A stretch of DNA of 64,000 bases from Cryptomeria japonica (Eukaryota > Streptophyta > Pinopsida > Cupressales > Cupressaceae), in contig NC_081413.1 of the NCBI RefSeq assembly GCF_030272615.1, positions 443,451,038 to 443,515,037 on the forward strand, in the 5' to 3' direction. Position numbers and translations under genes: made by a program. How positions within the stretch are numbered: the stretch's first letter is position 1; each line of letters begins with the position of its first letter. Positions 48,598-59,179 of this stretch are shown here, piece by piece. A model generated the notes under the pieces. The model was not told the origin of the DNA. It did not search any database and saw nothing but the letters and a program-made list of their open reading frames with translations.

Positions 48598-50400
48598 TAG
48601 AAGGACACACCCCAGTATTCTCTCTCCTACCCCCTCTATCTGGTGGTGGTGGAGGACCCATGACCCCACCGCTAGACGCATGTCTCATGTGTCTCCCTCT
48701 AGTGGTCGTCATCATCTGTGATGGTCTCTAGAATCTCCTAGCCCGTTGATCTGGTGGTACCACTCCATATTACAGGTCTTGCCAGTAATCTATCTCATCC
48801 CCTACTTGCAAAACATAGGCGTATCTGGCCCCTGTGTCCTCTGCTGCCTATCTCCCTTCCCTCATTGCTGTCTCAGCCTCTATATAGTGTTGAATAGCTT
48901 GATCCCTCTCCCACTCAGTGTCCCTTAGCTATCTCCTAAGCCTAGTTATATCCCTCTCCAGATCTTGGATCTCATCTGCTTGTCCTCATTAGATCTCCCT
49001 CAGGGATAGTAGCTCATCCTCCTCATCCCCTCTCCCCTCACCCTATCCCTATGGCTGGTCCTATCCCTGAACCTGTCTGGGAACCTGTGCTTCTCACACA
49101 TGTAACGAGAATCCACCTCTACCCCTTACTACATGCATCTATCTCTCCTCTCCACCCTCTCTCCTCTGAGCCACTCTCCTCTCTACCACTATACCTCGCC
49201 TCCTCCGTCGACCTCTGCCTCCACCATCTCCACTATCATCTCCACCATAACCCTCTATCGGCTCCCCTGGATCTGTCATCCATGGAAACGGATGCTCTCC
49301 CCAATATGCAGTGTCCTTTGCATCCATCCCTGCATCCTCCACATCAGCCCATATGTCCCAAGGCATCAGCACCAGCTCTAGTTTCTATGTCACTGCCTAA
49401 TCATACGACAATAATGGCCCTAAATGCACCTGATCCCTTACTGTCCATGCATACATCCCTGACCCTCGTGGCATCTGTTGTATCCCATTGAACTGCCTAC
49501 ATACCCTATCTATCAATTTCTTCTCAATAATATATGGTGTCCTCCCTATAAGATACCTGCTCCTGAACACATATGGAAACTCCACTGCGTCATCCTCCCA
49601 CTCCTCATAGTCTAAGTAAGGCCTCCATACTACATTGTCTATCTCATCAATGTCTTGGTGCCAATACTCTAGCCTCCCAATCTGTGGCTGAGAAGTAATC
49701 ATATCATACAGGTGTACATAGTTGTACCCATGTCCTTTGGCCCTGAAGTGCATCAGATGTGTCACCGACAGATGCTCATATGCCCATACCTGCAACAATG
49801 TTACTCTACATCCTAATCCTGCTAATCCATGATATATAAATTAATGTAGCTCATAGTACAAGTGTGCCACCAGACACGGGCCCCATCCAAACCTAGTGTG
49901 CTCAGTCACCAATGTCTCCAGAGTCCTCCCCCATCCCACAGCCAACCCTCATGTTGCCTTGTCCAAACATAGGAACCCACTGATAACTCTTGCCAACACT
50001 GCTAGTAGTGCCAATCCTGTCTGTGTCATGGTGTCCTAGGCCACATGTCCATCCCTCATCTCTAGTCCTGGATCCTGAAATACTCGGCTCAGTGCATTCC
50101 TGTCTCCCTCTCGATCATAACGAACTAACTCCCCAATGATTGGTATCCTCAGTATCTTGTATACATCCTCTAAGGTGACTGTCATCTCACCTATCAGCAA
50201 ATGAAACATGCATGTCTTTGAGTGCCATCTCTCAACTAATGCAGTTAGCAATCCCATGTTCACCTAAAACTTAGGCACATACATAATATATTGCAAGCCC
50301 ATAGCCTCCTCTACAACTCTATCCTCGAATGTCAGCTCTGCTCCAAACTTTGATTGGAAGGGAATCCCTCTCGTGACTCCAACATAGGTAAGTCCTCTTG
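48598..50400 (-). pseudogene. Antisense plant mobile domain (PMD) gene, copy C
   Basis: Minus-strand translation from about 50400 gives a lead-in (GIPFQSKFGAELTFEDRVVE). The PMD core follows: NMGLLTALVERWHSKTCMFH, GEMTVTLEDVYKILRIPIIGE (50260-50130) and DPGLEMRDGHVA. After several stops in one register come LQVWAYEHLSVTHLMHF (49795), EFPYVFRSRYLIGRTPYIIE (near 49580-49520) and AWTVRDQVHLGPL (near 49430). A WGEHPFPWMTDPGEP-like segment leads into a Gly/Asp/Arg-rich stretch (49260-49180), and a helical tail with heptad-like EIQDLERDITRLRR (near 48960) and a Pro/Arg-rich end near 48650 close it. PF10536-type domain. Same order of parts as copy A, so the two are homologous. Role of PMD in retroelements is unknown. 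Confidence 0.85.
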
Positions 50401-50425
50401 CAGTCAAGGAAATCAACTGTGTCAA

Positions 50426-50640
50426 TCCTAGTGGTATTCCCTGTTCATCACAAAGTGCTACTTTTTATCCTAGTGCTTATACCTATCATATGGCACTCTA
50501 TCCTAGTGGTACTCCTTGTTCATCACAAAGTGCTACTTTTTATCCTAGTTCTTATATCTATCATATGGAATTATATCCTAGTAGTACTCCTTATTCATCA
50601 CAAAGTGTTGTTTTTCTCTTTTAGGGCACTTACTTGTGTG
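50426..50640. repeat. 75-base minisatellite, nearly three copies
   Basis: Copies start TCCTAGTGGTATTCC, TCCTAGTGGTACTCC and TCCTAGTAGTACTCC at 50426, 50501 and 50576, each with TTCATCACAAAGTG. A fourth fragment (GGTACTCCCTGTTCATCAC) lies near 50752, and GTATGTTCTATCACA-like words recur to 50960. It lies just upstream of the PMD gene on the minus strand. Confidence 0.9.
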
Positions 50641-50989
50641 TATCCTCTTGAGTAGCTTATCCAATCGACAACGTATGTTCTATCACAAAATATCAATCTC
50701 AGCCTAATCCAATTGGCAACATGTGTTCTATCACAAAATTGTCAATATCTTTGGTACTCCCTGTTCATCACAAAGTGCCTCGATCTATCCTATCCTAGGA
50801 CCTCTACTTGAGTGTATCCTCCTGAGTAGTTTCCTGATTGGCAATGTATGTTCTATCACATAATTCTCAATCCTCACCCTATTTTTTATCCTAGTCTTCC
50901 CTAGAGGACCTTCTTGAGTGTATCCTCTCAGAAGATTATCCAATCGATAGCGTATGTTTATCACAAAACTGTCGATTTGACCTTGAAGA

Positions 50990-51235
50990 CAAAAATGTGC
51001 ATTCATGACACAAAGGCACTTACATACTTCACAAATGCCCCTGCCTTGCACAAACGTGCCTCTATTCTGCACAGATGCGCCTATCCTACACAAACATGCA
51101 TGCATTTCACCGATGTGCTCACATTGGATACAAACACTATTAAAACCATAGACAGGCTTAAACTCGACATAGACGTACCTAGCCTACCCAGACGAGCCTA
51201 GCACCAATGCAGACGTGCCTTAGCATTTTTTATCC
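50990..51235. repeat. 3' short-repeat array of element C
   Basis: Words such as CACAAATGCCCC, CACAAACGTGCC, CACAGATGCGCC, CACAAACATGC and AGACGTGCC recur every 20-25 bases. It holds the same position as the 29800-30185 array of the Tat element. Confidence 0.75.
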
Positions 51236-51737
51236 CACTTGACATTTTTTGCAACCTACCTAAAGTGCATTTATTACACTACCTAGCATGCATTTATGAC
51301 AACAATTAATGCAACAAAGTACAAGGAGGCTTTGTGGTACTCACTAGCTCTCCTGCATTTGTTGGCCTCTGATATCAGTGAACACGATCGAATTTGTGCA
51401 CCAATGCCATCACTATTTAATGCTGACTGCTCTCTACTATCTCTGCACTCTAATCTCTTAGGTGTGTGCATGACAATGAGGATGTTTCACTCATAGTCTA
51501 TCTTATAGACTACCCTATCCCTAGTCTCCCATGTTAGTCTTCTTTATCCCATGACTCTCACTCTATCCTATCTTCTTAGTCTTTTCTAGCCTTTCTTTCT
51601 TATCGAGAGATTGTCTACGATCTTTTTAGATATTTTCATCCAATCTCTCGAGGGTGCATATCATTCCCATCTTGGGGCAACTGTGTATCAGTTCATCTTA
51701 TCTTCTTAGAAACAATGCAACAAGTTGCATTGTCTCC
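51236..51737. other. Non-coding 3' region of element C
   Basis: No gene is seen. CTCGAGGGTGCAT and CTTGGGGCAAC (51645-51690) resemble the pre-LTR sequence of the Tat element at 30800-30850. Confidence 0.55.
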
Positions 51738-51750
51738 AAAAGGGGCAAAA
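51738..51750 (+). other. Polypurine tract of element C
   Basis: AAAAGGGGCAAAA lies directly before the 3' LTR. Confidence 0.8.
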
Positions 51751-52517
51751 TGTGGACACCTAAAATTGTCTTGTCTAATTAAATAAATATTTTTATTTAT
51801 TTAATTATTTTAGCCTAATTCTTCTATTAATTAAATAGATCTTTATTTATTTAATTAATTCATTTATCTTCTTCTAAGCCTTTTCTCATTTAAATAAATA
51901 CTTTTATTTATTTAAATTACCTTTTTCTTAAATTAAATAAATACTCTATTTATTTAATTGACCCCACTTCCTCTATTAGTTAAATAAATCTTTATTTATT
52001 TAATTAATTCATTAGCCTTTTCTACTTATGACACATGTCATTCATCTCTTAATTCCTACACTACCTACCCTCTCATTATTTTCTTATTTCCTCTACCTAC
52101 CCTCTAATCCTCGCCGACCATTTATCTTTTACACCTCTCAATCTTATCCCTCCATTTCTTATAGTGTCTTCTATATTTAAGGAGATATTTCCTTCATTAT
52201 CAATCCTCTTGGACTAGCATTCAACCTTTCATATGCGATCAAGCCTACTTGCAACCACATTTTTTTTCTTTGTTGAGCTCTTCTGCACACATGAAATCTG
52301 AGAGAAAATATATCAAGCAAGATCAATGGAGATAGGAAGAATGGAGATTCAAACCCTATTGGACATATGATGGTATAATCTTTGTGATTTTTTCTATTTG
52401 CATTGTCTTAGGTAATCTTCATATGTTATGGTGGATCTTTGTTGTTGTTAGGATATGGTTTTGTGGTTGAATCTATTTAGTCTTTCAATATTGTTGTTTC
52501 CATTTTTACCATAAACA
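51751..52517 (+). repeat. Element C 3' LTR
   Basis: Partner of 44441-45206. It ends at ATAAACA, followed by ATAGT and B's integrase sequence. Confidence 0.93.
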
Positions 52518-53606
52518 ATAGTCACATTTGGTTCTAGGATGGAAATGGGTTATTATATCTATAGATTTTATGGTTGGTTTTCCAATGTCTTCGCATCAAC
52601 ATGATGCTATTATGGTCTCCATTGATAGGTTGACCAAAGTAGCACACCTTTCTCTGATTAGGTCATCACACACAACAACGACAATAGCTTAGATTTTCTT
52701 GGAGGGAGTTGTGAGGCTGCATGGTATTCCTCGACAGATCATATCAAATAATGATCTAGTGTTCACTTCAGCCTTTTGGACTCCACTATAACATGATTTA
52801 GGGATGTAGTTGAACTTTAGTTCATCTTATCATCCTGAGACAGATGGTCAGACAAAGCGAGTTGATCAGATTTTGGAGGACATGCTGAGGATTATGTTAT
52901 GGATCAACAGTGTCGTTGGGAGGATTACCTCTATCTGGTTGAGTTTTCATACAATAATGATTATCAAAGCTCTATTGGTATGTCTATTTATCAGGCTTTA
53001 TATGGTAAACCATGTCGTACAACCTTGAGTTGGGACCATTCGGAAGACAAAGTGCTTATTGTCTCAAAGATTTTGCAGGATATGGAGCGGTAGGTGGCTC
53101 ACATCAAAGAAAATTTGGTAGTAGCACAGAATAGATAGAAGAAATATGTAGATGCTCACCATGTGGACATGTAGTTTTCAGTTGGTGACAAGGTGTTTTT
53201 GAGATTTTGCCCAAGAAAGTCTGATCCGTTATGGAAAAGGCTCTGAGTTGCCGCTATGTTTTGTAGGACCTTTCAATATTTTGGAGAGGATTGGTCCTAC
53301 GGCTTATCGCCTTGCCTTTCCACGTAGCTTGTATCGCATCCATGATGTATTTCATGTATCTATTTTGAGATTGTATCATCATGATGTGTCGCATGTTTTG
53401 GATTGGACTACGTTGTAGGTTGAGGACAGACAACTTTCTTTGGAGCCCATGCACATTCTTCAACACTGAGAGATGTCCTTCAAATGTTGGAGGATAGAGC
53501 AGGTAAGGGTCCAGTGGGATTCGATTGATGATTTGTCTGCTACGTGGGAGGATGCAGCATAGATGAGAAAGATATACCCCTATTTGTTTTCAGGCTTCCA
53601 GGAGTA
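52518..53606 (+). pseudogene. pol: Element B pol, second part (integrase core and chromodomain)
   Basis: This resumes the integrase broken at 44440. GWKWVIISIDFMVGFP carries the first catalytic Asp. ISNNDLVFTSAFW has Asn where the second Asp belongs, and HPETDGQTKRVDQ has Lys at the expected catalytic Glu. It continues through EDYLYLVEFSYNNDYQSS (one frame further, after a shift near 52900), YGKPCRT and a C-terminal barrel-like part (FSVGDKVFLR-like, near 53180). A chromodomain-like end has VQWDSIDDLSATWEDAA near 53510-53560. Stop TAA at 53604. TAG stops at expected Gln continue here (for example RQVAHI near 53090). Confidence 0.87.
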
Positions 53607-53614
53607 AACCTAGG

Positions 53615-53628
53615 CAAAGGGGGGAAGA
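53615..53628 (+). other. Polypurine tract of element B
   Basis: CAAAGGGGGGAAGA lies directly before the 3' LTR. Confidence 0.85.
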
Positions 53629-53629
53629 T

Positions 53630-56600
53630 TGAGTGTCCACCCTTGACTTGATTTGATTTGACTAGACTTGACTTCTATTTCATGATTGATAGACTTATCT
53701 AGACTATTTATGGTGTTTTGGATTATGATTTTACATGTATTCCACTACTCATTATGATGCTAGGCATTATTGGACATATTCTATTTTGATATTTTATATG
53801 GATGATGACACTATCATTATTGATCATGTGATTTGACGAATATATGTGCTTGATGGATTCTATTTGCATTACTATGTTGATGGATTATTGATGATTTACA
53901 TTGATCATGGATTTGATGTTATTACAATTACACTAAACCCTATTTCATGATTACATATGATGAGTTGATTATACAATGTGTTTGATTATTGTATGACTGT
54001 ATTCGTGAGAGGGACAATATCACATTACTCATTGTGGGTGGGATTTGCTCTTGCGATTCCATATCAATTGTCTTTTATGAGATATATGCATATGTTGTGT
54101 TGTTTCTTTGTGGCTATAGGATTTGCAGGTACCAAACATTGACTCCACCTGGCTTCAAAGGTCTAAGCGTGTCTTTAATCCCAATGGTTTATGTGGTTCG
54201 GAGATGGCATGAGTTCCCGTCACATACTCTAGGTCTAATTTGTTCACTATTAGTTGTCAGTGTCTTGGGGTGATTGCGATGTCAGTTAGCGAGTTGTGGT
54301 TTTGTGCGTATGTTAGCTTATGTTGATTTATTTGATGTATTTATGTGTGATTGTGTAGATATTAATGTTTGATTTAATTGATTGGATTATCCGTTTTTTA
54401 GTATTTAGTTATTTGATTATTAATGTTTATTGATTTTATGATTCTTTAATATTTATTTAATATTTTTTGTTTGATATTTATTGAGATTAATCTTTATTTA
54501 TTTGTTTAATTGCCTATAGTTTAATATCTATTTGGTATTTAATATTTTATTTGGTTCCTTAATTATTTTATAAGCCTTAGGTTATTAATTAATTGCCCAT
54601 TTGCCTATTTATTTATAGCTTATGTTTCATTTATATAGTTTGACTATTATTTATAGTGGGGTGTATAAACACTTTAAAATAAAATAATAATATATCCCCA
54701 CTTGATTGTATAAACAAATTTTACATTTACTTTACCTACCCTTTAATCTTATTGGTTGAATTTGAAATGGGTGGTAAAAATATAAGATAAGGTGGGTTGG
54801 TAAATTAAACTCTAAAATCAAATATTCTGACTGGTTCTCATGGAGGATAGGGTTTTAGTTTATTATATGGCTTTTTATTTTGTTTGCCGAGATGTTTTTT
54901 GGGTTGCTTCTTCTGGAAAATTTTCTTTGCGAGTTTTCTTGGCTCTTGGATTTGGCATTGCATTTGGATTTTGCTGGAGCGTGGTCGATCTAGCTTGGAT
55001 TGAATTGGGAGCTCTCCTTCATCTTCATTCCATAACATGGGTTGCAGGTTGGAGCTTCTTTTTCCCTTTTTTCATTTTGTAGTTTTGTTGTCGATGTATG
55101 CTTTGTGTTTGCATACTATTTTCTAAGAAATGGGTTTGACTAAATTTATATTTCATAATTGTAAATTTTGGGGATAAATATTTGGGAGAACTATGTCGTA
55201 TGTAGAGTTTAATATAGTTTGGGGTTGAAAATATTAATATGGAGTTTCTGTGTGATGTCGTTAATGACACTCTGTATGAAATGGTGTGGTTTTCTTTGGG
55301 TTGTTGTGTAGAGGTCATTGTTGTATTTTCATCTCTTGTTGTATAGAAAAAACCATTCCATTGTTAGTTTGTGAGACTAGAGTCTCTGATCAATTTTTGA
55401 GTGTTCTTTGAGTTGTTTTCTCGAAAGCCATACTTGGTGATAAATTTGTTTATGGTTGAGTATTATTTATTTCATTTATACCTATCTATTTGTTAATTCT
55501 AGCCATCTCTATTCATATAGTTATTGAAGCTTTTCATTTAGACTTTGACTTTTATCTCTCCCCAAGTTTTTTTGATTTTTGCATCTGTGTTTAGTAAATG
55601 TACTAAAAGTGTGAAAGAGCTAAATCTCCTTGTATATGTGTTGTTTTGAATTGCAAATGCGCAATTTTTTGTTGCATATGTGTTGTCTATTTTAGCGAAT
55701 GTGCTATTCCTTAATGAATGCGCTGCTTCATCCTTTGTGTGCACTATAAGATGTTGTATATGCGTTGAATGATATAATAAAAGTGTTGCAAAAAGAAGTA
55801 AAGGTGTTGTTATGTGCCACATATGCATTGTGCTGTCAGTATTTGGTGTTTTAGTCAATTTTGGCCTTTTCTGTAGTTTGTTTCCCAATCCGATTCTTGT
55901 ACCAGAGGCTTGATTGAGGTTTGTTGATATTTTCTAGATTTGTCCTTGATCTAGTTTGATGCACTTCATTAGTTTTTATGCTTATTTGTTTTTATATGAC
56001 ATTGTGGATGTATTGGTACTCTCTTCCATGTTAATAAATCCATGTTTGGTGAGTTGGTTGTATTGGTTCTTTAGACCAACAAGTTGAATGACCTTCCTTT
56101 GATAATATTTTCATATTTGATGACAGATTTGATGGCTTTATTATTCCCTTTGTATTTGTTTCCCAAGAGGATCATTTTATTATATTTGTTGTGTTGTAGC
56201 ATGGTATTTATTGTATAGAATTTGTTTAGATGTTTTGACTGCATATGGATGTTTATATTTTTAGATTTCATATTAGATTAGAGCCTATTGAGATTTATTG
56301 TTATGGCCATGTTAGGGGGAGTGGGATTCCTTGTGATGATCGGGGTCATGAGAGATAGGCTTGCATGAGTTTTCTTGTAAGGATGCATGAAGTCTAGACC
56401 ACCAAGGCACATTGGAAGTTTACCATGATTTAAACAAGTGATAACATAATATTAAATTAATGGGATGGGTAAATAATTCACTAATCAAGATAATGAATAG
56501 TTGTGAGACATATGACTTGATCCTAGGGAGGATGTTTTAGGATAGGAATGGGAAGGCCATTGCGATGGCAATCCAATCTCATTTTATCTCTCATAGGTTG

Positions 56601-58113
56601 AGATGTATCCACATATCCATCAGGCTTGTACCTTATGTTATAGCATTTGGTATGTTGAGGATGGCATGTGATGATAGTCCACTCCTACATGTGTCCCCTT
56701 GTTGATTTGTAATTAAGCCTTGTTGGATTACATCTATCTCTTGTGGATTTGTAACCCTCTGAGAGTTTCTTACTTGTGATTGCTCGTGATAGGTTCATGG
56801 TTGAGAGTCTTTGTATGCGTGGTGTGTCTTTGGTTGTTGAGTGTCAGCCTAGATGTAGAGTGTGTGTTGGAACCTTGTGTCATCTCCTAGCACAGGGGGT
56901 GGTTCCTTTGGTTCCACATGGTCGGGTGGTTGGTGCTTTTGAACCATTGGGATATTCTTATGGATTCTTCATTCGTGGATATGGATTCTTTAGTAGATAT
57001 GGATGTTTCTTGTAGCAGATTTATGTAATGGATATCTTAGATTTAAGCAATTTATTATCATGTAAGGAATGTAGATCTATTAGGAAGAGCCATGTTCATG
57101 ATGTATTATTCATATAATTGTAAATGTAATTATATTGTAGTTGATACCTTAGGATTATGACATGATTTATATTATTGTGACCATGAGATGTATGGTAATG
57201 TTGTTGTATAATAAATGTATATGAGTTTTATGTACTTAGACATTGTAGTGAAATTATTTTTGTAATAGAATGGTTTCATGTTAATATTATATTAGTTTAG
57301 ATTCCATGGTGATTATCTAGAAATATATTTATATGTGAAAAGGCCTTAAGAAAATGGAATGCATATAATATAGGAACTGCGGATAATTAATTATATCATG
57401 TAGATATGATGTTGTTCATGTGGTTGTATTGGAAGTTAAAAAGTATGCATAGGATATAAGATTAAAGGAAAGAATTAAGGTACTTACATTAATGCATTAG
57501 GATTCAAGATGATGAAAATGATCATGTTAGAATTTAGATGCATGTATAGCATGGTTAAGTATTTAAGAAAGGATTGAAAATGTCATGCATTAGTAGTGCT
57601 TTATCATGGAAATGGATAAAGAGCATGTAGATAGGAAATGATGGGTTAAAACACATTTGGATTTTGTGTATAAAATGAATGTAGGATTAAATGGATTAGT
57701 CTTGCATTGAAAGAGAAAATGTATCATGCTAGTTAATGTTAGATTAGCTTGCATATCATATTTGGTAATTAATCTATTAGGTTGCATATCTTATGTTTAG
57801 TAAATGAATATGATACAATAGATCAAAGGTTTATTATTATTAGATGAGATTATCTTGTGAGTGGGATGTCATTGTGGTAGTTAATTAAGTAATGAAGTTG
57901 AAGTACCCTAGGGAGAGGTTAATGATGTTATGTTTATGTCCACTTGCATAATTTAATCATTGTGCTATGATGTATGTTAACAATGGTTAATTAATTAATG
58001 AATGTAATTAGAAGATGATGTTATGTGTTGCAATAGTTGATATTTAAATTTGTTTATCTCCATTAGTGTGTTAGATGCTTAGTTTCTCTAGGGTATTTTT
58101 GGTCAACATTACA
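53630..58113 (+). repeat. Element B 3' LTR, 4.5 kb
   Basis: It starts TGAGTGTCCACCCTTGAC and ends GTCAACATTACA. It aligns with the 5' LTR throughout, lacks the TRIM (empty site TACTC at 54225) and lacks the duplicated end. No gene is recognised in it. The short-motif array lies at 55600-55840. Confidence 0.93.
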
Positions 58114-58836
58114 TCTCATGTTTCCCCACATGATCCATTTTTGTTCCTCTTTCTCTTGTGGGCTAGTAGGATGTCAATTATGTTTCTTACGATCATTACC
58201 CTACAGGGTCATTTTACTCTACGCTTGCTACCACGGGCTAGTGGGGATCCTTATTACCCGATATCATTTCTTACACCACAAATTTGCCTCGTCCCATTAA
58301 AAACCATTACGGGGTGGTGGGATGACCATATGGCTTGCTCATTGTTTACCCTGCAACACCCTTCATTATGTACCCTTTGTCTCATGGAGTGGCTGGGAAC
58401 ATCACCCACACCATCCATTTGTTACCCCATAAGCATCATTTGTCTCAACTTATGCTCATGTGGGGGAAAGAAAGGAACCGGCTTCCTTGCCTTCCCCACC
58501 ATCCAGCATGAGTGAAACTTGCGGGTCCCAAACACTTAGCTCGTTGTTGTTGCCTCAACATCGAATAACACTTGATTACTAACACGAGGCAGAGAATAAC
58601 ATGATGTGTTATTTGCACAAGATGTTGGTGTAACTATAAGGCATGGGTCGATAGCCCTCATGTTATTGATGCATTATATAACCCTCTTATTATGCACTTT
58701 CTAAGAAATAAGGGAGCAACTAACTCTATTAAGTATGATAACATGTTGTGTTAGTCACACTGACTAACATGATATGTTAATCACACTACAATATCGGAAC
58801 TGATCTCTGCAAGGGTTGGCACAAAAATTGCAAACA
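58114..58836 (-). repeat. Element D 3' LTR, second part
   Basis: This resumes D exactly where 35847 stopped, beginning with the duplicated TCTCA, and matches 62179-62917. It ends TTGCAAACA at 58836. Confidence 0.88.
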
Positions 58837-59179
58837 TTTATGGCGACTTAGAGGGGCCCTAAGATTTCTTAGGGAAAGACTAGAAATCTAAGATATCCAT
58901 TGGGCATAGAGTCAAGGCTTGAAAAAAAATCAGATGTCTTATGCCCTTGCAGCCTGAAACAAAATATCCTCTCTAACATTCTTGGAGGAATGGCTTGTGC
59001 ACGTCCACTTATTGAAAGTTGAAAAAAATGAAAAGAACCTAAACTAGCTATATACATTGCTTCTCAATGAATGGTTTAAACGAGGTCATTGACTAGCTTG
59101 TCGAACTAACTGTCTTTCCTCACTAGCACTTGATGCTCTTCATGCTTTCTAAAAACTAACTAGAAAACAAAGATTGTTA
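58837..59179. other. 3' interior of element D
   Basis: No gene is seen. No clear polypurine tract lies beside the LTR (the element strand reads CTAAGTCGCCATAAA there), a weak point in the interpretation of D. Confidence 0.45.

Larger units (their letters stand above)
44441..52517 (+). mobile_element. Element C: pol-less LTR retrotransposon with antisense PMD gene
   Basis: LTRs of 766 and 767 bases (44441-45206 and 51751-52517) start TGT[AG]GACACCTAAAATTG and end TAAACA. A TTTTGGCACGCCCGATG primer site follows the first and a polypurine tract AAAAGGGGCAAAA precedes the second. Flanks TTAGT/ATAGT give a one-mismatch target duplication, and B's integrase frame resumes after it. The 6.5-kb interior has no recognisable gag or pol, only a decayed PMD gene on the minus strand. 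The element presumably depends on Tat-type relatives (inference from its primer site and layout). Confidence 0.9.
35848..58113 (+). mobile_element. Element B: chromovirus-type Ty3/gypsy with giant LTRs
   Basis: TGTAGTGTCCACCC...CATTACA LTRs of about 4.4-4.8 kb bracket a Met-tRNA-type primer site, one long gag-pol frame and a polypurine tract. A chromodomain-like end (SATWEDAA...RKIYPYLF) points to the chromovirus branch (Tekay/Reina-like). It is itself interrupted by a TRIM in its 5' LTR and by element C in its integrase. Its insertion point is fixed by the unoccupied site in D's right LTR. Confidence 0.9.

Noticed and set aside
49051-49491. Plus-strand frame of 146 codons overlapping the PMD gene
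   Set aside because: Leu/Ser/Pro/His-rich shadow of the minus-strand PMD frame, which has clear family motifs.
37405-55082. An 80-codon hydrophobic frame kept open at 37405-37647 and 54840-55082 in both B LTRs
   Set aside because: The two versions differ at about 17 of 80 residues, so most changes replace amino acids. This is neutral drift of sister LTRs, not a maintained gene.
39327-57015. Cys-rich frame present in both B LTRs (39327-39545 and 56776-57015)
   Set aside because: Shared only because LTRs are copies of each other; no domain, and substitutions look unconstrained.
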